Of a DNA stretch of 64,000 nt, positions 37,538-49,787 are shown piece by piece. Numbering within the stretch: the first letter of the stretch is position 1; every line of letters starts with the position of its first letter. Under the pieces are notes generated by a model that was not told the origin of the DNA, made no database searches, and saw nothing but the letters and a program-made list of their open reading frames with translations. Source of the DNA: Pseudomonas putida (lineage in GTDB: Bacteria; Pseudomonadota; Gammaproteobacteria; Pseudomonadales; Pseudomonadaceae); the NCBI RefSeq assembly GCF_025905425.1, contig NZ_CP109603.1, forward strand, positions 4,666,501-4,730,500, read 5' to 3'. A program made the position numbers and the translations under genes.

Positions 37538-38932
37538 CTAGGCTTCGCACGCCGATGAGGCTGGGTTTACCAGACGCTCGAGGGTCGTACGGTCCAAAAT
37601 TTTCGTATCCAGTTTGATATAGATGGCGGCTTCTTCTGCCACCACAACGGCGTCGGTTACACCCGGCACGGCCATCAGGCGTTCGGTCAACCCGGCTTCC
37701 CGGACTGCCTCGGGCGTCAGCGGCATGCGCAGGCTGGTCACATAGGGCGGCTCGTTCATGCGCAATGCGACGACCAGCCAAACGGCACACAGCACCGCGC
37801 AACCCAGGAACACCGTGTTCAGCCCACCGTGCTGGAACAACCAGCCGCCGAGGATTCCTCCAAGGGCAGCACCCAGGAACTGGCTAGTGGAGTACACCCC
37901 CATTGCCGTTCCCTTGCCGCCCGCAGGCGACACCTTGCTAACCAGCGAAGGCAGCGAGGCTTCCAGCAGGTTGAATGCAGTAAAGAATACCACGGTGCCA
38001 ATCACCAGTCCGCGCAAGTTGTCAGCCCACTGCCAGAAGAACACCTCGACCAGCAGCAACACACTGACCGCTCCAGCCAGCACGCGTTTCATCTTGCGCT
38101 TTTTTTCGCCGTAGATGATGAACGGGACCATTGCAAAAAATGAGATGAATAGCGCGGTCAGGTACACCCACCAATGCTCTTCCTTGGGCAGGCCGCCCCG
38201 CTCGACGAAGGCCAGGGGTAACGCGACGAAGCTGGCCATGAGGATGGCATGAAGGATGAAGATACCGATGTCCAGGCGCAGAAGGTCGGGATGACGCAGC
38301 GTTGGGCCGAGCGCCTGGCGTGCGACACCCGATTCGCGATGCTGCAAGGTGCTATGGGTGTTGGGTACGACGAAGGCGATCAGCAGAATACCGACCAGGG
38401 CAAGGCCTGCCGTGGCCAGGAACAATCCTGACAAGCCGAAGGCACTGGTCAACAGCGGGCCGACGACCATGGCTACGGCGAACGACAGGCCGATGCTCAT
38501 GCCGATCATGGCCATGGCCTTGGTGCGGTGCTGTTCGCGGGTAAGGTCGGACAGCAGCGCCATGACGGCGGCGGAAATCGCCCCCGCGCCCTGCAGAATT
38601 CGCCCGGCGATTACCCCCCAGATAGAGTCGGCCTGTGCCGCCAGCACGCTGCCCAGCGCGAAGATCACCAGCCCCAGGTAGATCACCGGACGGCGGCCAA
38701 TGCGGTCGGACACCATCCCGAACGGGATCTGCAAGAACGCCTGGGTCAGGCCATAGGCGCCAATGGCCAGGCCGATCAGCGCGGGCGTGGCGCCGGCCAG
38801 GTCCATGCCGTAGGTGGCCAGCACCGGCAAGACCATGAACATGCCCAGCATACGAAAGGCAAAGACCAGGGCCAGGCCGCCTGCGGCGCGGGTTTCGCTG
38901 CCACTCATGCGCTCGTTGTGGGTGTCGTGCAT
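37538..38932 (-). CDS. MFS transporter with C-terminal YAM domain (YajR-like)
   Basis: 464 residues: twelve membrane helices, with the MFS motif [18 protein letters not shown] between helices 2 and 3, then a C-terminal ferredoxin-like domain of about 70 residues ([38 protein letters not shown]). That arrangement matches E. coli YajR, a proton-driven exporter. Substrate unknown. Start ATG 38932; M9 ([11 protein letters not shown]) is another candidate. Divergent from uvrA and co-transcribed with ssb. Confidence 0.88.
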   Translation of the reverse strand: MHDTHNERMSGSETRAAGGLALVFAFRMLGMFMVLPVLATYGMDLAGATPALIGLAIGAYGLTQAFLQIPFGMVSDRIGRRPVIYLGLVIFALGSVLAAQADSIWGVIAGRILQGAGAISAAVMALLSDLTREQHRTKAMAMIGMSIGLSFAVAMVVGPLLTSAFGLSGLFLATAGLALVGILLIAFVVPNTHSTLQHRESGVARQALGPTLRHPDLLRLDIGIFILHAILMASFVALPLAFVERGGLPKEEHWWVYLTALFISFFAMVPFIIYGEKKRKMKRVLAGAVSVLLLVEVFFWQWADNLRGLVIGTVVFFTAFNLLEASLPSLVSKVSPAGGKGTAMGVYSTSQFLGAALGGILGGWLFQHGGLNTVFLGCAVLCAVWLVVALRMNEPPYVTSLRMPLTPEAVREAGLTERLMAVPGVTDAVVVAEEAAIYIKLDTKILDRTTLERLVNPASSACEA

Positions 38933-39061
38933 GGATTAACCTCGTGTGAACCGGCGGCGATTCTATCAGTCCGACAGCTTGACGGCATATACGCGACGCT
39001 TTGCCGCGTAATGGCAGCGCGCCGTATACTTCCTTGTTTATGCCCGCCGAGCGAGGCCGCA

Positions 39062-41896
39062 GTGGACAAGATCCTGATTCGTGGGGCACGTACCCACAAC
39101 CTGAAGAACATCGACCTGACCCTGCCGCGGGACAAGCTGATCGTGATCACCGGCCTGTCCGGATCCGGCAAGTCCTCCCTGGCGTTCGACACGCTGTACG
39201 CCGAAGGCCAGCGCCGCTATGTGGAATCCCTGTCGGCCTATGCCCGGCAGTTCCTGTCGATGATGGAAAAGCCCGACGTCGATACTATCGAAGGCCTCTC
39301 CCCGGCCATTTCCATCGAGCAGAAGTCGACATCGCACAACCCGCGCTCCACCGTCGGTACCATCACCGAGATCTACGACTACCTGCGTCTGCTTTATGCC
39401 CGCGTCGGCACCCCGCGCTGCCCGGACCACGACATCCCGCTGGAGGCGCAGACCATCAGCCAGATGGTCGACCTGGTACTGGAACGCCCCGAAGGCAGCA
39501 AGCTGATGTTGCTGGCCCCGGTTATCCGCGAGCGCAAGGGCGAGCACCTGGCGGTGTTCGACGAACTGCGCGCCCAGGGCTTCGTCCGCGCGCGGGTCAA
39601 CGGCAAGCTCTACGAGCTCGATGAGCTGCCCAAGCTGGATAAACAGAAGAAGCACAGCATCGATGTGGTGGTAGACCGTTTCAAGGTCCGCGCCGACCTG
39701 CAACAGCGTCTGGCCGAGTCGTTCGAGACCGCACTCAAGCTGGCCGACGGCATCGCCCTGGTGGCGCCGATGGACGATGAAGAAGGCGAAGAAATGATCT
39801 TCTCCGCCCGCTTCGCCTGCCCGGTCTGTGGCCATGCGATCAGTGAGCTGGAACCCAAGCTGTTCTCCTTCAACAACCCGGCAGGTGCCTGCCCGACCTG
39901 TGATGGCCTGGGGGTCAAGCAGTTCTTCGACACCAAACGCCTGGTCAACACTGAGCTGACCCTGGCCGAGGGAGCGATACGCGGCTGGGACCGGCGCAAC
40001 GTCTATTACTTCCAGATGCTCGGTTCGCTGGCTGCGCATTATGGGTTCAGCCTGGAGGAGCCGTTCGGCGAGCTGTCGGCCGAACACCAGAAAGTGATCC
40101 TGCAAGGCAGCGGCAAGCAGAGCGTCGACTTCAAGTACCTCAACGACCGCGGCGACATCGTCAAACGCTCGCACCCGTTCGAGGGCATCGTGCCGAACCT
40201 GGAGCGGCGCTACCGCGAGACCGAGTCGGCCACCGTGCGTGAAGAACTGGCCAAGCTGCTCGGCACCCAGCCCTGCCCCGACTGCCGCGGCACCCGCCTG
40301 CGGCGCGAAGCGCGTCACGTGTGGGTGGGCGAGAAAACGCTGCCGGCGGTCACCAACCTGCCCATCGGTGAGGCCAGCAGCTACTTTGGCGAGCTGACCC
40401 TGACCGGGCGCCGTGGCGAAATTGCGTCGAAAATTCTCAAGGAAATCTGCGAGCGCCTGCAATTTCTAGTGAACGTTGGCCTGGATTACCTCACGCTGGA
40501 CCGCAGCGCCGACACCCTGTCGGGGGGTGAAGCCCAGCGCATCCGCCTCGCCAGCCAGATCGGTGCGGGCCTGGTCGGGGTGATGTATATCCTCGATGAA
40601 CCGTCCATCGGTCTTCATCAACGCGACAACGATCGCCTGCTGGCCACCCTCAACCACCTGCGCGATCTGGGCAACACGGTGATCGTGGTCGAGCATGACG
40701 AGGACGCTATCCGCCTGGCCGACTATGTGGTGGACATCGGCCCGGGTGCAGGCGTGCATGGCGGCCAGATCGTCGCAGAGGGCACGCCCGAGGAGGTCAT
40801 GGCGCATCCCGACTCGCTGACCGGCAAGTACCTGTCCGGGCGCAAGAAGATCGTCGTGCCGGCCAAACGCACACCGCGTGACAAGAAACTCTCGCTGAAG
40901 CTCAAGGGCGCCCGCGGCAACAACCTGCAAAACGTCGACCTGGAAATCCCGATCGGCCTGCTGACCTGCGTCACGGGCGTATCCGGCTCGGGCAAATCGA
41001 CCCTGATCAACAACACCCTGTACCCCCTCGCCGCTACCGCGCTCAACGGTGCGAGCAGCCTGGAAGCCGCGCCACACAGCAGCATGGATGGCATGCAGCA
41101 CCTGGACAAAGTGGTGGATATCGACCAGAGCCCGATCGGTCGTACCCCCCGCTCCAACCCGGCGACCTATACCGGCATTTTCACGCCGATCCGCGAACTG
41201 TTCTCGGGGGTTCCAGAATCGCGCTCACGCGGCTATGGCCCCGGTCGTTTCTCGTTCAACGTCAAGGGTGGCCGTTGCGAGGCCTGCCAGGGTGACGGCC
41301 TGATCAAGGTCGAGATGCACTTCCTGCCGGACATCTACGTGCCGTGCGATGTGTGCAAGAGCAAGCGCTACAACCGCGAAACCCTGGAGATCAAGTACAA
41401 GGGCAAGAACATCCACGAGGTCCTGGAAATGACCATTGAGGATGCCCGCGAGTTCTTCGACGCGGTCCCGGCGCTGGCGCGCAAGCTGCAAACCCTGATG
41501 GACGTGGGCCTGTCGTACATCAAGCTGGGGCAGTCGGCGACTACCTTGTCTGGGGGTGAGGCACAGCGGGTGAAGCTGTCTCGCGAGTTGTCCAAGCGCG
41601 ATACCGGCAAGACCCTGTATATCCTCGACGAGCCGACCACCGGCCTGCACTTCGCCGATATCCAGCAGTTGCTCGACGTGCTGCACCGTCTGCGCGACCA
41701 CGGCAATACCGTGGTGGTGATCGAGCACAACCTGGACGTGATCAAGACGGCCGACTGGCTGGTGGACCTGGGGCCGGAGGGTGGCTCCAAGGGTGGCCAG
41801 ATCATTGCCAGTGGTACGCCGGAAGAACTGGCCAAGATGAAGCAGTCTTACACCGGGCACTACCTAAAGCCGTTGTTGGAGCGTGACCGGGCCTGA
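39062..41896 (+). CDS. uvrA: UvrABC system protein A
   Basis: 944 residues, nucleotide-excision-repair damage sensor, an ATPase of the ABC superfamily. First Walker [21 protein letters not shown] near residue 31, second [19 protein letters not shown], two signature motifs ([16 protein letters not shown] and [16 protein letters not shown]), and zinc-finger cysteines [26 protein letters not shown], and [27 protein letters not shown]. Start chosen at GTG 39062 with GAGG upstream; the frame stays open far upstream over the divergent gap but without homology. Confidence 0.96.
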   Translation: MDKILIRGARTHNLKNIDLTLPRDKLIVITGLSGSGKSSLAFDTLYAEGQRRYVESLSAYARQFLSMMEKPDVDTIEGLSPAISIEQKSTSHNPRSTVGTITEIYDYLRLLYARVGTPRCPDHDIPLEAQTISQMVDLVLERPEGSKLMLLAPVIRERKGEHLAVFDELRAQGFVRARVNGKLYELDELPKLDKQKKHSIDVVVDRFKVRADLQQRLAESFETALKLADGIALVAPMDDEEGEEMIFSARFACPVCGHAISELEPKLFSFNNPAGACPTCDGLGVKQFFDTKRLVNTELTLAEGAIRGWDRRNVYYFQMLGSLAAHYGFSLEEPFGELSAEHQKVILQGSGKQSVDFKYLNDRGDIVKRSHPFEGIVPNLERRYRETESATVREELAKLLGTQPCPDCRGTRLRREARHVWVGEKTLPAVTNLPIGEASSYFGELTLTGRRGEIASKILKEICERLQFLVNVGLDYLTLDRSADTLSGGEAQRIRLASQIGAGLVGVMYILDEPSIGLHQRDNDRLLATLNHLRDLGNTVIVVEHDEDAIRLADYVVDIGPGAGVHGGQIVAEGTPEEVMAHPDSLTGKYLSGRKKIVVPAKRTPRDKKLSLKLKGARGNNLQNVDLEIPIGLLTCVTGVSGSGKSTLINNTLYPLAATALNGASSLEAAPHSSMDGMQHLDKVVDIDQSPIGRTPRSNPATYTGIFTPIRELFSGVPESRSRGYGPGRFSFNVKGGRCEACQGDGLIKVEMHFLPDIYVPCDVCKSKRYNRETLEIKYKGKNIHEVLEMTIEDAREFFDAVPALARKLQTLMDVGLSYIKLGQSATTLSGGEAQRVKLSRELSKRDTGKTLYILDEPTTGLHFADIQQLLDVLHRLRDHGNTVVVIEHNLDVIKTADWLVDLGPEGGSKGGQIIASGTPEELAKMKQSYTGHYLKPLLERDRA

Positions 41897-41910
41897 TCTG
41901 CCTGTGCATG

Positions 41911-41948
41911 AAAAAGCCCCTGGTACCGTAAGGTGCCAGGGGCTTTTT
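41911..41948. terminator. bidirectional terminator between uvrA and bfr
   Basis: AAAAAGCCCCTGG... pairs with ...CCAGGGGCTTTTT around a short loop, so the T run exists on both strands. Serves uvrA on the plus strand and bacterioferritin on the minus strand. Confidence 0.9.
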
Positions 41949-41965
41949 CGTGGACTGTGGATAAC

Positions 41966-42430
41966 TTACATCTGCGACTGCAGGTAGTTTTCCAGGCCGA
42001 TGGCCTTGATCAGACCCTGCTGCTTCTCCAGCCAGTAGGTGTGATCTTCTTCAGTGTCGGCCAATTGCACGCGCAGGATGTCGCGGCTGATGTAGTCCTT
42101 GTGCAGCTCGCACAACTCGATGCCTTTGCACAGCGCGGCACGCACCTTGTATTCGAGCTTGAGGTCAGCTTCGATCATTTCCGGCACGGTGCTACCCACT
42201 TCGAGGTCATCCGCACGCATGTCGGGGGTGCCTTCGAGCATGAGGATACGCCGCATCAGCGCATCGGCGTGCTGCGTTTCCTCTTCCATCTCGTGGTTAA
42301 TGCGCTCATAGAGCTTGGACAGGCCCCAGTCTTCATACATACGCGAGTGAATGAAGTACTGGTCGCGCGCTGCCAGTTCGCCCTTCAGCAACGTGACGAG
42401 GTAGTTGATTACGTCCGGGTGACCTTGCAT
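41966..42430 (-). CDS. bfr: bacterioferritin
   Basis: 154 residues from ATG 42430 ([34 protein letters not shown]); an in-frame upstream extension is unsupported. Four-helix ferritin fold with ferroxidase residues in [40 protein letters not shown], and [24 protein letters not shown] plus [15 protein letters not shown]. Heme-binding Met is in [12 protein letters not shown] (the usual M52). Iron storage. Terminator downstream; adjacent to catalase. Confidence 0.95.
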   Translation of the reverse strand: MQGHPDVINYLVTLLKGELAARDQYFIHSRMYEDWGLSKLYERINHEMEEETQHADALMRRILMLEGTPDMRADDLEVGSTVPEMIEADLKLEYKVRAALCKGIELCELHKDYISRDILRVQLADTEEDHTYWLEKQQGLIKAIGLENYLQSQM

Positions 42431-42550
42431 CGCCCTGCTTCTCCATGTGAAAACATCAATGGACATAGTGTGAACCACGATTTGCTCGCGGTCACTGAAA
42501 AACGCGCAATTAGATGCAAAAAATCGGTTAAACAGTAGTGATATTCATTG

Positions 42551-42575
42551 AAAAACCGCCCAAATGAGGGCGGTT
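42551..42575 (-). terminator. intrinsic terminator of katA
   Basis: Minus-strand RNA AACCGCCC, loop, GGGCGGTT then UUU; about 18 bp after the katA stop. Confidence 0.8.
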
Positions 42576-42592
42576 CTTCTTATCACTTCGAC

Positions 42593-44032
42593 TTAGGCGA
42601 GATTGACGCCCAACGCCCTGGCAATGCCCTCACCGTAGGCCGGGTCGGCCTTGAAGAAGTACTGCAACTGGCGCTGGATCACATCTTCGCTCACACCGGC
42701 CATGGCGCCGGCGATGTTACTGATCAGCAACGCCTTCTGTTGTTCGTCCATCAGGCGGAACAGTGCACCGGCGTGGCTGAAGTAGTCGTTGTCCTCGCGG
42801 TGATCGTAGCGATCCGCCGAACCATTCAGGGCCAGCCCAGGCTCGGCATGGCGTGGAGACTGCTTGGGTGCGTCAACGTAGCTGTTTGGCTCGTAGTTAG
42901 GCGCGCTGCCGTAGCTGCCAATGGCCATCGAACCATCACGCTGGTAGCTGTTGACCGGGCAGCGCGGTGCGTTGACCGGCAACTGCTGGTGATTGGTGCC
43001 CACGCGGTAGCGGTGCGCATCGGCGTAGGCGAACACCCGGCCCTGCAGCATGCGGTCAGGCGACAGCCCGACACCAGGGACCATGTTGCTCGGGCCGAAC
43101 GCCGCTTGCTCGACCTCAGCGAAGTAGTTGAGCGGGTTGCGGTTGAGCTCCAGTACGCCCACCTCGATCAGTGGATAATCCTTCTGCGACCAGGTCTTGG
43201 TCACATCGAACGGGTTCTCGTCACGGCTGGCCGCCTCGGCCTCACTCATCACTTGGATGCATACGGTCCAACGTGGGTAGTCGCCACGCCCGATGGCTTC
43301 GAAGAGGTCGCGCTGGGCGTAATCCGGGTCCGTGCCGGCCAGACGCGCAGCGTCGGCAGGGGCGAGGTTCTTGATGCCTTGCTGGGTCTTGAAGTGCCAT
43401 TTGACCCAGGTGCGCTCACCCGCAGCGCTGAGCAGGCTGTAGGTGTGGCTGCCAAAGCCGTGCATGTGACGGTAGCCGTCCGGAATGCCGCGGTCGGAGA
43501 ACAGGATGGTGACCTGGTGCAGCGCCTCAGGCGAGTGCGACCAGAAGTCCCACATCATTTGCGCGTTCTTCAGGTTGGACTGCGGGTGGCGCTTCTGGGT
43601 GTGGATAAAGTCCGGGAACTTGAGCGGGTCACGGATGAAGAACACCGGGGTGTTGTTGCCAACGATGTCCCAGTTGCCTTCCTCTGTGTAGAACTTGACT
43701 GCAAAACCACGAGGGTCACGCTCGGTGTCGGCCGAGCCACGCTCGCCGCCGACCGTGGAGAAGCGCAGGAACGTTTCGGTCTGCTTGCCGATCTGCTCGA
43801 ACAGCTTGGCGCTGGTGTAAGCGGTAATGTCCCGGGTGACGGTGAAGGTGCCATACGCGCCCGAACCCTTGGCGTGAACACGGCGCTCTGGAATGTTTTC
43901 GCGGTTGAAGTGGGCGAGCTTCTCGATCAGGTGGAAATCGTCGAGCAGCAGCGGGCCGCGCGGGCCGGCAGAACGGGAGTTCTGATTGTCAGCTACAGGT
44001 GCACCGCTGGCGGTGGTGAGAATCTTGCTCAT
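42593..44032 (-). CDS. katA: monofunctional heme catalase
   Basis: 479 residues, small-subunit clade 3 catalase that decomposes hydrogen peroxide. Active-site His in [12 protein letters not shown], Asn and proximal motifs [45 protein letters not shown], the [18 protein letters not shown] [18 protein letters not shown] block with the heme-ligating Tyr. Located between bacterioferritin and the ribosomal operon, typical for Pseudomonas. An OxyR-like half-site lies upstream. Confidence 0.96.
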   Translation of the reverse strand: MSKILTTASGAPVADNQNSRSAGPRGPLLLDDFHLIEKLAHFNRENIPERRVHAKGSGAYGTFTVTRDITAYTSAKLFEQIGKQTETFLRFSTVGGERGSADTERDPRGFAVKFYTEEGNWDIVGNNTPVFFIRDPLKFPDFIHTQKRHPQSNLKNAQMMWDFWSHSPEALHQVTILFSDRGIPDGYRHMHGFGSHTYSLLSAAGERTWVKWHFKTQQGIKNLAPADAARLAGTDPDYAQRDLFEAIGRGDYPRWTVCIQVMSEAEAASRDENPFDVTKTWSQKDYPLIEVGVLELNRNPLNYFAEVEQAAFGPSNMVPGVGLSPDRMLQGRVFAYADAHRYRVGTNHQQLPVNAPRCPVNSYQRDGSMAIGSYGSAPNYEPNSYVDAPKQSPRHAEPGLALNGSADRYDHREDNDYFSHAGALFRLMDEQQKALLISNIAGAMAGVSEDVIQRQLQYFFKADPAYGEGIARALGVNLA

Positions 44033-44109
44033 GGGCTCTCCTTATCGGTCTTGAACTGCCGGCTAATCGGCTTGGATAGGAGTATTGACCAGCGGTTGTT
44101 TCAGAACAA

Positions 44110-44146
44110 ATTCATTACATGACTTGTATCAATAGAAATTAACAAT
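44110..44146 (-). promoter_or_regulatory. weak OxyR-like site upstream of katA
   Basis: On the minus strand ATTG-N7-CTAT forms most of a half-site of the OxyR consensus ATAG-N7-CTAT-N7-ATAG-N7-CTAT; the second half (AGTC, GAAT) is poor. KatA is an expected OxyR target, but this match alone is weak. Confidence 0.3.
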
Positions 44147-44158
44147 ACCTGCAGACAC

Positions 44159-44183
44159 AAAAAACCGGGCACAAGGCCCGGTT
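44159..44183 (-). terminator. intrinsic terminator of the alpha operon
   Basis: Minus-strand stem AACCGGGC, loop CTTGT, GCCCGGTT followed by TTTTG, about 20 bp after the rplQ stop. Ends the long S10-spc-alpha transcript. Confidence 0.85.
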
Positions 44184-44204
44184 CTTTGTAGCAGACAGAA
44201 CGTC

Positions 44205-44591
44205 TTACTCGGCAGCTTCTACAGCACCACCGACTGGACGATCAACCAGCTCGACGTACGCCATAGGCGCGTTGTCGCCAGCGCGGAAACCGCACTTCAG
44301 GATGCGCAGGTAGCCGCCCTGACGGGTGGCGTAGCGCTTGCCCAGATCGTTGAACAGTTTGCCAACAGCGGACTTCGAACGGGTACGGTCGAAGGCCAGA
44401 CGACGGTTAGCAACGCTGTCTTCCTTGGCCAGGGTGATCAGCGGCTCGGCAACGCGGCGCAGTTCCTTGGCTTTCGGCAGGGTGGTTTTGATCAGCTCGT
44501 GCTCGATCAGCGACACAGCCATGTTCTGGAACATAGCTTTGCGGTGAGAGCTGGTACGGCTCAGGTGACGTCCACTTTTACGATGACGCAT
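44205..44591 (-). CDS. rplQ: 50S ribosomal protein L17 (bL17)
   Basis: 128 residues beginning [24 protein letters not shown], the bL17 hallmark, with [38 protein letters not shown]. Part of the 50S exit-tunnel region. Last gene of the alpha operon; terminator directly downstream. Confidence 0.97.
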   Translation of the reverse strand: MRHRKSGRHLSRTSSHRKAMFQNMAVSLIEHELIKTTLPKAKELRRVAEPLITLAKEDSVANRRLAFDRTRSKSAVGKLFNDLGKRYATRQGGYLRILKCGFRAGDNAPMAYVELVDRPVGGAVEAAE

Positions 44592-44633
44592 GATTCATTC
44601 CTTACCAAACACTACGTTCGGTGATTACGACGA

Positions 44634-45635
44634 TCAGGCGGTCGCCTTGTCGTCTTTCTTAAGACTTGCAGGCGGCCAGTTGTCGAGGCGCATGCCGAGA
44701 GACAGACCACGAGAGGCCAGGACGTCCTTGATTTCGGTCAGGGACTTCTTGCCCAGGTTAGGAGTCTTCAACAACTCTACTTCGGTACGCTGAATCAGGT
44801 CGCCGATGTAGTAGATGTTCTCCGCCTTGAGGCAGTTGGCCGAACGTACAGTCAGTTCCAGGTCGTCAACCGGACGCAGCAGGATCGGATCGATCTCGTC
44901 TTCCTGCTCGACTACGACAGGCTCACTGTCACCTTTGAGGTCGACGAACGCGGCCAGCTGCTGTTGCAGGATGGTCGCAGCGCGGCGGATAGCCTCTTCA
45001 GGATCCAGGGTGCCGTTGGTTTCCAGATCAATGACCAGCTTGTCCAAGTTGGTACGCTGTTCAACACGGGCGTTTTCGACCACATAGGCGATACGACGCA
45101 CCGGGCTGAACGAAGCGTCCAACTGCAGACGGCCAATGCTACGGCTTTCGTCTTCGTCGGTCTGACGGGAGTCGGCCGGCTCGTAACCGCGACCACGAGC
45201 TACAGTGAGCTTCATGTTCAGGGCGCCATTCGACGCCAGGTTCGCGATTACGTGATCGGGGTTGACGATCTCGACATCGTGATCCAGCTGAATATCGGCA
45301 GCGGTAACCACCCCCGAACCCTTTTTCGACAAGGTCAGCGTAACTTCGTCACGACCGTGCAGTTTGATAGCCAGGCCTTTCAGGTTCAACAGGATTTCAA
45401 TTACGTCTTCCTGAACACCTTCGATCGCGGAGTACTCATGGAGTACGCCATCGATCTCGGCCTCGACTACTGCACAGCCAGGCATGGAGGACAACAGGAT
45501 GCGGCGCAGCGCGTTGCCCAGGGTGTGGCCGAAGCCACGCTCGAGAGGCTCGAGCGTGATCTTGGCGCGGGTCGGACTGACTACCTGCACATCAATGTGG
45601 CGGGGAGTCAGGAACTCATTTACCGAAATCTGCAT
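44634..45635 (-). CDS. rpoA: RNA polymerase alpha subunit
   Basis: 333 residues. N-terminal dimerisation domain (about 1-235; [29 protein letters not shown]), linker, and C-terminal DNA/activator-binding domain ([55 protein letters not shown]). Sits between rpsD and rplQ, so its dose is tied to ribosome output. Confidence 0.97.
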
Positions 45636-45657
45636 GGATGCACCTATTTTCTAGCCC

Positions 45658-46278
45658 TTACTTGGAGTAGAGCTCGACAATCAGGTTTTCGTTGATGTCG
45701 GCAGACAGATCGCCACGAGCAGGAACGTTCTTGAAAACGCCCGACTTCTTAGCAGTATCAACGTCTACCCACTCAACGCGGCCACGCTGGGCGCACAGTT
45801 CAAGGGCTTGAACAATGCGCAGCTGGCTCAGCGACTTCTCGCGAACCGCGACCACGTCACCCGGACGAACTTGGTAGGATGGAATGTTTACAGTCTTACC
45901 GTTGACGCTGATCGCTTTGTGCGAAACCAGCTGACGGGACTCGGAACGAGTCGAGCCGAAGCCCATACGGTAAACGACGTTATCCAGACGGCACTCGAGC
46001 AGTTGCAGCAGGTTCTCACCGGTTGCGCCTTTTTTCGAGGCAGCAGCTTGGTAGTAACCGCGGAACTGACGCTCCAGAACACCGTAGATACGACGGACTT
46101 TTTGTTTCTCGCGCAGCTGGGTACCGTAGTCGGACTGACGGCCACGGCGCTGGCCGTGGATACCTGGGGCTGCTTCGATGTTGCACTTCGATTCCAGAGC
46201 GCGAACGCCGCTCTTCAGGAACAGATCGGTGCCTTCACGACGAGACAGTTTGCATTTTGGACCAATGTAACGTGCCAT
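45658..46278 (-). CDS. rpsD: 30S ribosomal protein S4 (uS4)
   Basis: 206 residues beginning [24 protein letters not shown]. The S4 RNA-binding module ([31 protein letters not shown]) is intact. The N-terminus lacks the full four-Cys zinc ribbon (only C9 and C32 remain), so this is the zinc-independent form. Assembly initiator and autoregulator of the alpha operon in enteric relatives. Confidence 0.97.
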   Translation of the reverse strand: MARYIGPKCKLSRREGTDLFLKSGVRALESKCNIEAAPGIHGQRRGRQSDYGTQLREKQKVRRIYGVLERQFRGYYQAAASKKGATGENLLQLLECRLDNVVYRMGFGSTRSESRQLVSHKAISVNGKTVNIPSYQVRPGDVVAVREKSLSQLRIVQALELCAQRGRVEWVDVDTAKKSGVFKNVPARGDLSADINENLIVELYSK

Positions 46279-46293
46279 TCTTCTGTCTCCTGA

Positions 46294-46683
46294 TTACACG
46301 CGGCGCTTCTTCGGCGGACGGCACCCGTTATGCGGGATTGGCGTCACGTCGGTGATGCTGGCGATCTTGTAGCCGCAGCTGTTCAATGCACGAACGGCGG
46401 ACTCACGACCTGGACCTGGACCCTTGACGTTAACGTCGAGGTTTTTCAGACCGTATTCCAGCGCAGCTTGACCAGCACGCTCAGCAGCGATCTGGGCTGC
46501 GAACGGGGTGGATTTGCGCGAACCACGGAAACCCGAACCACCGGAGGTCGCCCAGGACAAAGCATTGCCCTGACGGTCGGTGATGGTCACGATGGTGTTG
46601 TTGAAAGACGCATGGATGTGGGCGATGCCATCAACCACTGTCTTTTTGACTTTCTTACGAGGACGAGCAGCAGGTTTTGCCAT
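46294..46683 (-). CDS. rpsK: 30S ribosomal protein S11 (uS11)
   Basis: 129 residues; core [52 protein letters not shown] and C-terminal [10 protein letters not shown]. Forms part of the mRNA exit platform. Short gaps to rpsM (18 bp) and rpsD (15 bp) in the alpha operon. Confidence 0.97.
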
Positions 46684-46701
46684 GTCTATATTCCTGGGCG
46701 G

Positions 46702-47058
46702 TTACTTGCGGATCGGCTTACGCGGGCCCTTACGGGTGCGTGCGTTGGTCTTGGTGCGCTGACCGCGAACCGGCAGACCTTTACGATGACGCAGGCCGCG
46801 GTAGCAACCCAGGTCCATCAAGCGTTTGATCTTCATGTTGATGTCACGACGCAGGTCACCTTCGGTGGTGAACTTCGCGACTTCCCCACGCAGGGTTTCG
46901 ATTTGCTCGTCGCTCAGATCCTTGATCTTAGCGGCTGGGTTTACACCAGCGTCTGCACAGATCTTCTGTGCAGTTGTGCGACCGACACCATAGATGTAGG
47001 TCAGCGAGATAACAGTATGCTTGTTATCTGGAATGTTGACGCCTGCAATACGGGCCAT
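46702..47058 (-). CDS. rpsM: 30S ribosomal protein S13 (uS13)
   Basis: 118 residues; [41 protein letters not shown] and the basic tail [30 protein letters not shown] that reaches the A/P-site tRNAs. First gene of the alpha operon, following rpmJ after a 131-bp gap with a hairpin. Confidence 0.97.
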
Positions 47059-47144
47059 TCAGTGGGACTCCAATTGACAGCTACCTACGCCCCGGAAGCC
47101 AAGAAATAGGGCGCGAGATAATATCGCTGTAGAAACGAATAATC

Positions 47145-47172
47145 AACCCAGCAGCACACTAGCTGCTGGGTT
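47145..47172. other. hairpin between rpmJ and rpsM
   Basis: Perfect 11-bp stem: AACCCAGCAGC / GCTGCTGGGTT with a 6-nt loop. On the minus strand it is not followed by a T run (GATTATTCG), so it is a processing site or attenuator rather than a simple terminator. It separates the spc and alpha operons. Confidence 0.65.
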
Positions 47173-47189
47173 TGAAGCAACGATCACAC

Positions 47190-47306
47190 TCAGCCTTGGC
47201 GCTGTTTGTGACGCGGTTCTGCGCTGCAGATCACTCGAACGACGCCTTCGCGACGGATGATCTTGCAGTTACGGCACAGCTTTTTCACCGATGCACGAAC
47301 TTTCAT
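47190..47306 (-). CDS. rpmJ: 50S ribosomal protein L36 (bL36), zinc-binding form
   Basis: 38 residues: [21 protein letters not shown]...[13 protein letters not shown]. The zinc ribbon is complete (C11, C14, C27, H33), so this is the C+ form that is replaced by a zinc-free paralogue in low zinc. It lies between secY and rpsM, the normal place. Confidence 0.93.
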
Positions 47307-47334
47307 TACCGACTCCTCGAACCTTAGGGGCGTA

Positions 47335-48666
47335 TCAGCGCAGCAAACCGCTGCCACCGTAGCCTTTCAGGTTGGCTTTCTTCATCAGGGATTCGTACTG
47401 GTGCGAAACGAGGTGCGATTGTACTTGGGACATGAAGTCCATCACAACCACTACCACAATCAGCAACGAGGTCCCGCCAAGGTAGAACGGCACATTTGCT
47501 GCCACCACCAAGAACTGGGGCAGAAGGCAGACGGCCATCATGTAAAGAGCACCGAACATGGTCAAACGGGTCAGAACGCCATCAATGTAGCGCGCCGACT
47601 GTTCGCCAGGACGGATACCCGGAATAAAGGCACCGGACTTCTTCAGGTTTTCCGCTACGTCTTTCGGATTGAACATCAGCGCTGTGTAGAAGAAGCAGAA
47701 GAAAATGATCCCTGCACTAAACAGCAAGATGTTCAACGGCTGACCAGGAGCGATCGACTGCGAGATGTCCTGCAGCCAGCCCATACCTTCGGACTGACCG
47801 AACCAGGCACCCAGCGAAGCCGGGAACAGCAAAATGCTGCTGGCGAAAATGGCCGGGATTACCCCTGCCATGTTCACCTTCAACGGCAAGTGGCTGGTCT
47901 GCGCAGCGAAGACCTTGCGGCCCTGCTGACGCTTGGCGTAGTGAACGGCGATACGACGCTGACCACGCTCAATGAACACCACGAAACCGATAATCGCTAC
48001 TGCCAGCAAACCGATAGCGACCAGGGCGAAAATGTTGATATCGCCTGTGCGCGCAGACTCGAAAGACTGCCCGATTGCTCTCGGAAGACCGGCAACGATA
48101 CCTGCGAAGATCAACATCGAGATACCGTTGCCCACACCGCGCTCGGTGATCTGCTCGCCCAGCCACATCATGAACATCGCGCCGGCCACGAACGTGGAAA
48201 CCGCGACGACATGGAAGCCCAGGCCGACAGAAAACGCCACGCCCTGGTTGGCCAGGCCAATGGACATGCCAATGGCTTGGACCAGCGCCAGAATAACGGT
48301 GCCGTAGCGGGTGTACTGGCTGATCTTGCGACGGCCAGCTTCACCTTCCTTCTTCAACTGCTCCAGTTGCGGGCTGACCGCCGTCATCAGCTGCATGATG
48401 ATCGATGCCGAAATGTACGGCATGATCCCCAGTGCAAAGATGCTCATGCGCTCAAGCGCGCCACCGGAAAACATGTTGAACAAGCTAAGAATGGTCCCCT
48501 CATTCTGCCGAAACAGATCCGCCAGACGGTCCGGATTGATGCCTGGAACCGGGATATGCGCACCTATCCGATAGACGATGATCGCCATGAACAGAAAGCG
48601 CAGACGAGCCCAGAGTTCCGACATCCCGCCCTTACCGAGCGAAGAGAGAGCACCTTGCTTAGCCAT
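47335..48666 (-). CDS. secY: preprotein translocase subunit SecY
   Basis: 443 residues, ten membrane helices. N-terminal [30 protein letters not shown], and the SecA/ribosome loops [18 protein letters not shown] and [10 protein letters not shown]. Core of the Sec channel. Directly abuts the end of rplO (no gap) and is followed by rpmJ, as in other spc operons. Confidence 0.97.
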
Positions 48667-49101
48667 TTATTCCTCGAATTTGCCGCCAGCTGCTTCGATA
48701 GCCGCACGCGCACCCTTGGTGGCTGCGATGCCCTTGATGGTGACTGCGCGAGTAACTTCGCCAGACAGCATGATTTTCACACGCTGAATGTGCTGGTTGA
48801 TCACGTTGGCATCCTTCAGGGACTGCACGGAGATCACGTCGCCTTCCACTTTGGCCAGCTCGGACAGACGCACTTCTGCGCGGTCCATGGCTTTCAGGGA
48901 AACGAAGCCGAACTTCGGCAGACGACGGTGCAGCGGCTGTTGACCGCCTTCGAAGCCCGGAGCGATCGAACCACCCGAACGGGAGGTCTGACCTTTGTGG
49001 CCACGGCCGCCGGTCTTACCCAGACCGCTACCGATACCACGACCCGGACGATGCTTTTCGCGACGGGAACCCGGCGCTGGACTCAGATCATTGAGTTTCA
49101 T
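48667..49101 (-). CDS. rplO: 50S ribosomal protein L15 (uL15)
   Basis: 144 residues; [44 protein letters not shown] is the basic glycine-rich N-terminal extension that threads through 23S rRNA. In the spc operon before secY. Confidence 0.97.
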   Translation of the reverse strand: MKLNDLSPAPGSRREKHRPGRGIGSGLGKTGGRGHKGQTSRSGGSIAPGFEGGQQPLHRRLPKFGFVSLKAMDRAEVRLSELAKVEGDVISVQSLKDANVINQHIQRVKIMLSGEVTRAVTIKGIAATKGARAAIEAAGGKFEE

Positions 49102-49104
49102 CGA

Positions 49105-49281
49105 TTAACCCTCGACGCGCAGCATGTAGTAAGCCTTGTTGATCATCCCGCGATTCTCGGGAGTATCCTGGACTTCTACAGTGTGACCGATGCGACGCAG
49201 ACCCAGACCTTTAACGCACAGTTTGTGGTTAGGAATGCGGCCCGAGACGGACTTGATCAGCGTTACTTTAACGGTTGCCAT
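49105..49281 (-). CDS. rpmD: 50S ribosomal protein L30 (uL30)
   Basis: 58 residues: [20 protein letters not shown]...[13 protein letters not shown]...[13 protein letters not shown]. It is short, in the standard place between rpsE and rplO. Confidence 0.93.
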   Translation of the reverse strand: MATVKVTLIKSVSGRIPNHKLCVKGLGLRRIGHTVEVQDTPENRGMINKAYYMLRVEG

Positions 49282-49283
49282 GA

Positions 49284-49784
49284 TCAGAAGATCTCCTCAA
49301 CGCTCTTGCCGCGCTTGGCAGCAATGGACTCAGGAGATTGCATGGCTTTCAGACCCTTGAAGGTGGCGTAAACCACGTTCACTGGGTTGGTCGAACCGTA
49401 GCACTTGGCCAGGACGTTCTGAACACCAGCAACTTCCAGGACAGCACGCATGGCGCCGCCGGCGATGATACCGGTACCTTCCGAAGCAGGCTGCATGTAA
49501 ACCTTCGAGGCGCCGTGGGCAGCCTTGGTGGCGTACTGCAGGGTGGTGCCCTTCAGGTCAACCTGGATCATGTTGCGACGAGCAGCTTCCATGGCTTTCT
49601 GGATCGCGGCAGGTACTTCGCGCGACTTGCCACGGCCGAAGCCGACACGACCTTTACCATCACCAACCACGGTCAACGCGGTGAAGGTGAAGATACGGCC
49701 GCCTTTTACGGTCTTGGCAACGCGGTTAACTTGAACCAGCTTCTCGATGTAGCCTTCGTCGCGCTTTTGATCGTTATTTGCCAT
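49284..49784 (-). CDS. rpsE: 30S ribosomal protein S5 (uS5)
   Basis: 166 residues. Double-stranded RNA-binding-like N-domain ([59 protein letters not shown]) and C-terminal [36 protein letters not shown]. Near the mRNA entry; decoding fidelity. Confidence 0.97.
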   Translation of the reverse strand: MANNDQKRDEGYIEKLVQVNRVAKTVKGGRIFTFTALTVVGDGKGRVGFGRGKSREVPAAIQKAMEAARRNMIQVDLKGTTLQYATKAAHGASKVYMQPASEGTGIIAGGAMRAVLEVAGVQNVLAKCYGSTNPVNVVYATFKGLKAMQSPESIAAKRGKSVEEIF

Positions 49785-49787
49785 AAC

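Noticed and set aside
38528..39061. Upstream extension of uvrA over the divergent MFS gene
   Set aside because: Overlaps a real gene on the other strand; UvrA homology begins at the GTG at 39062.
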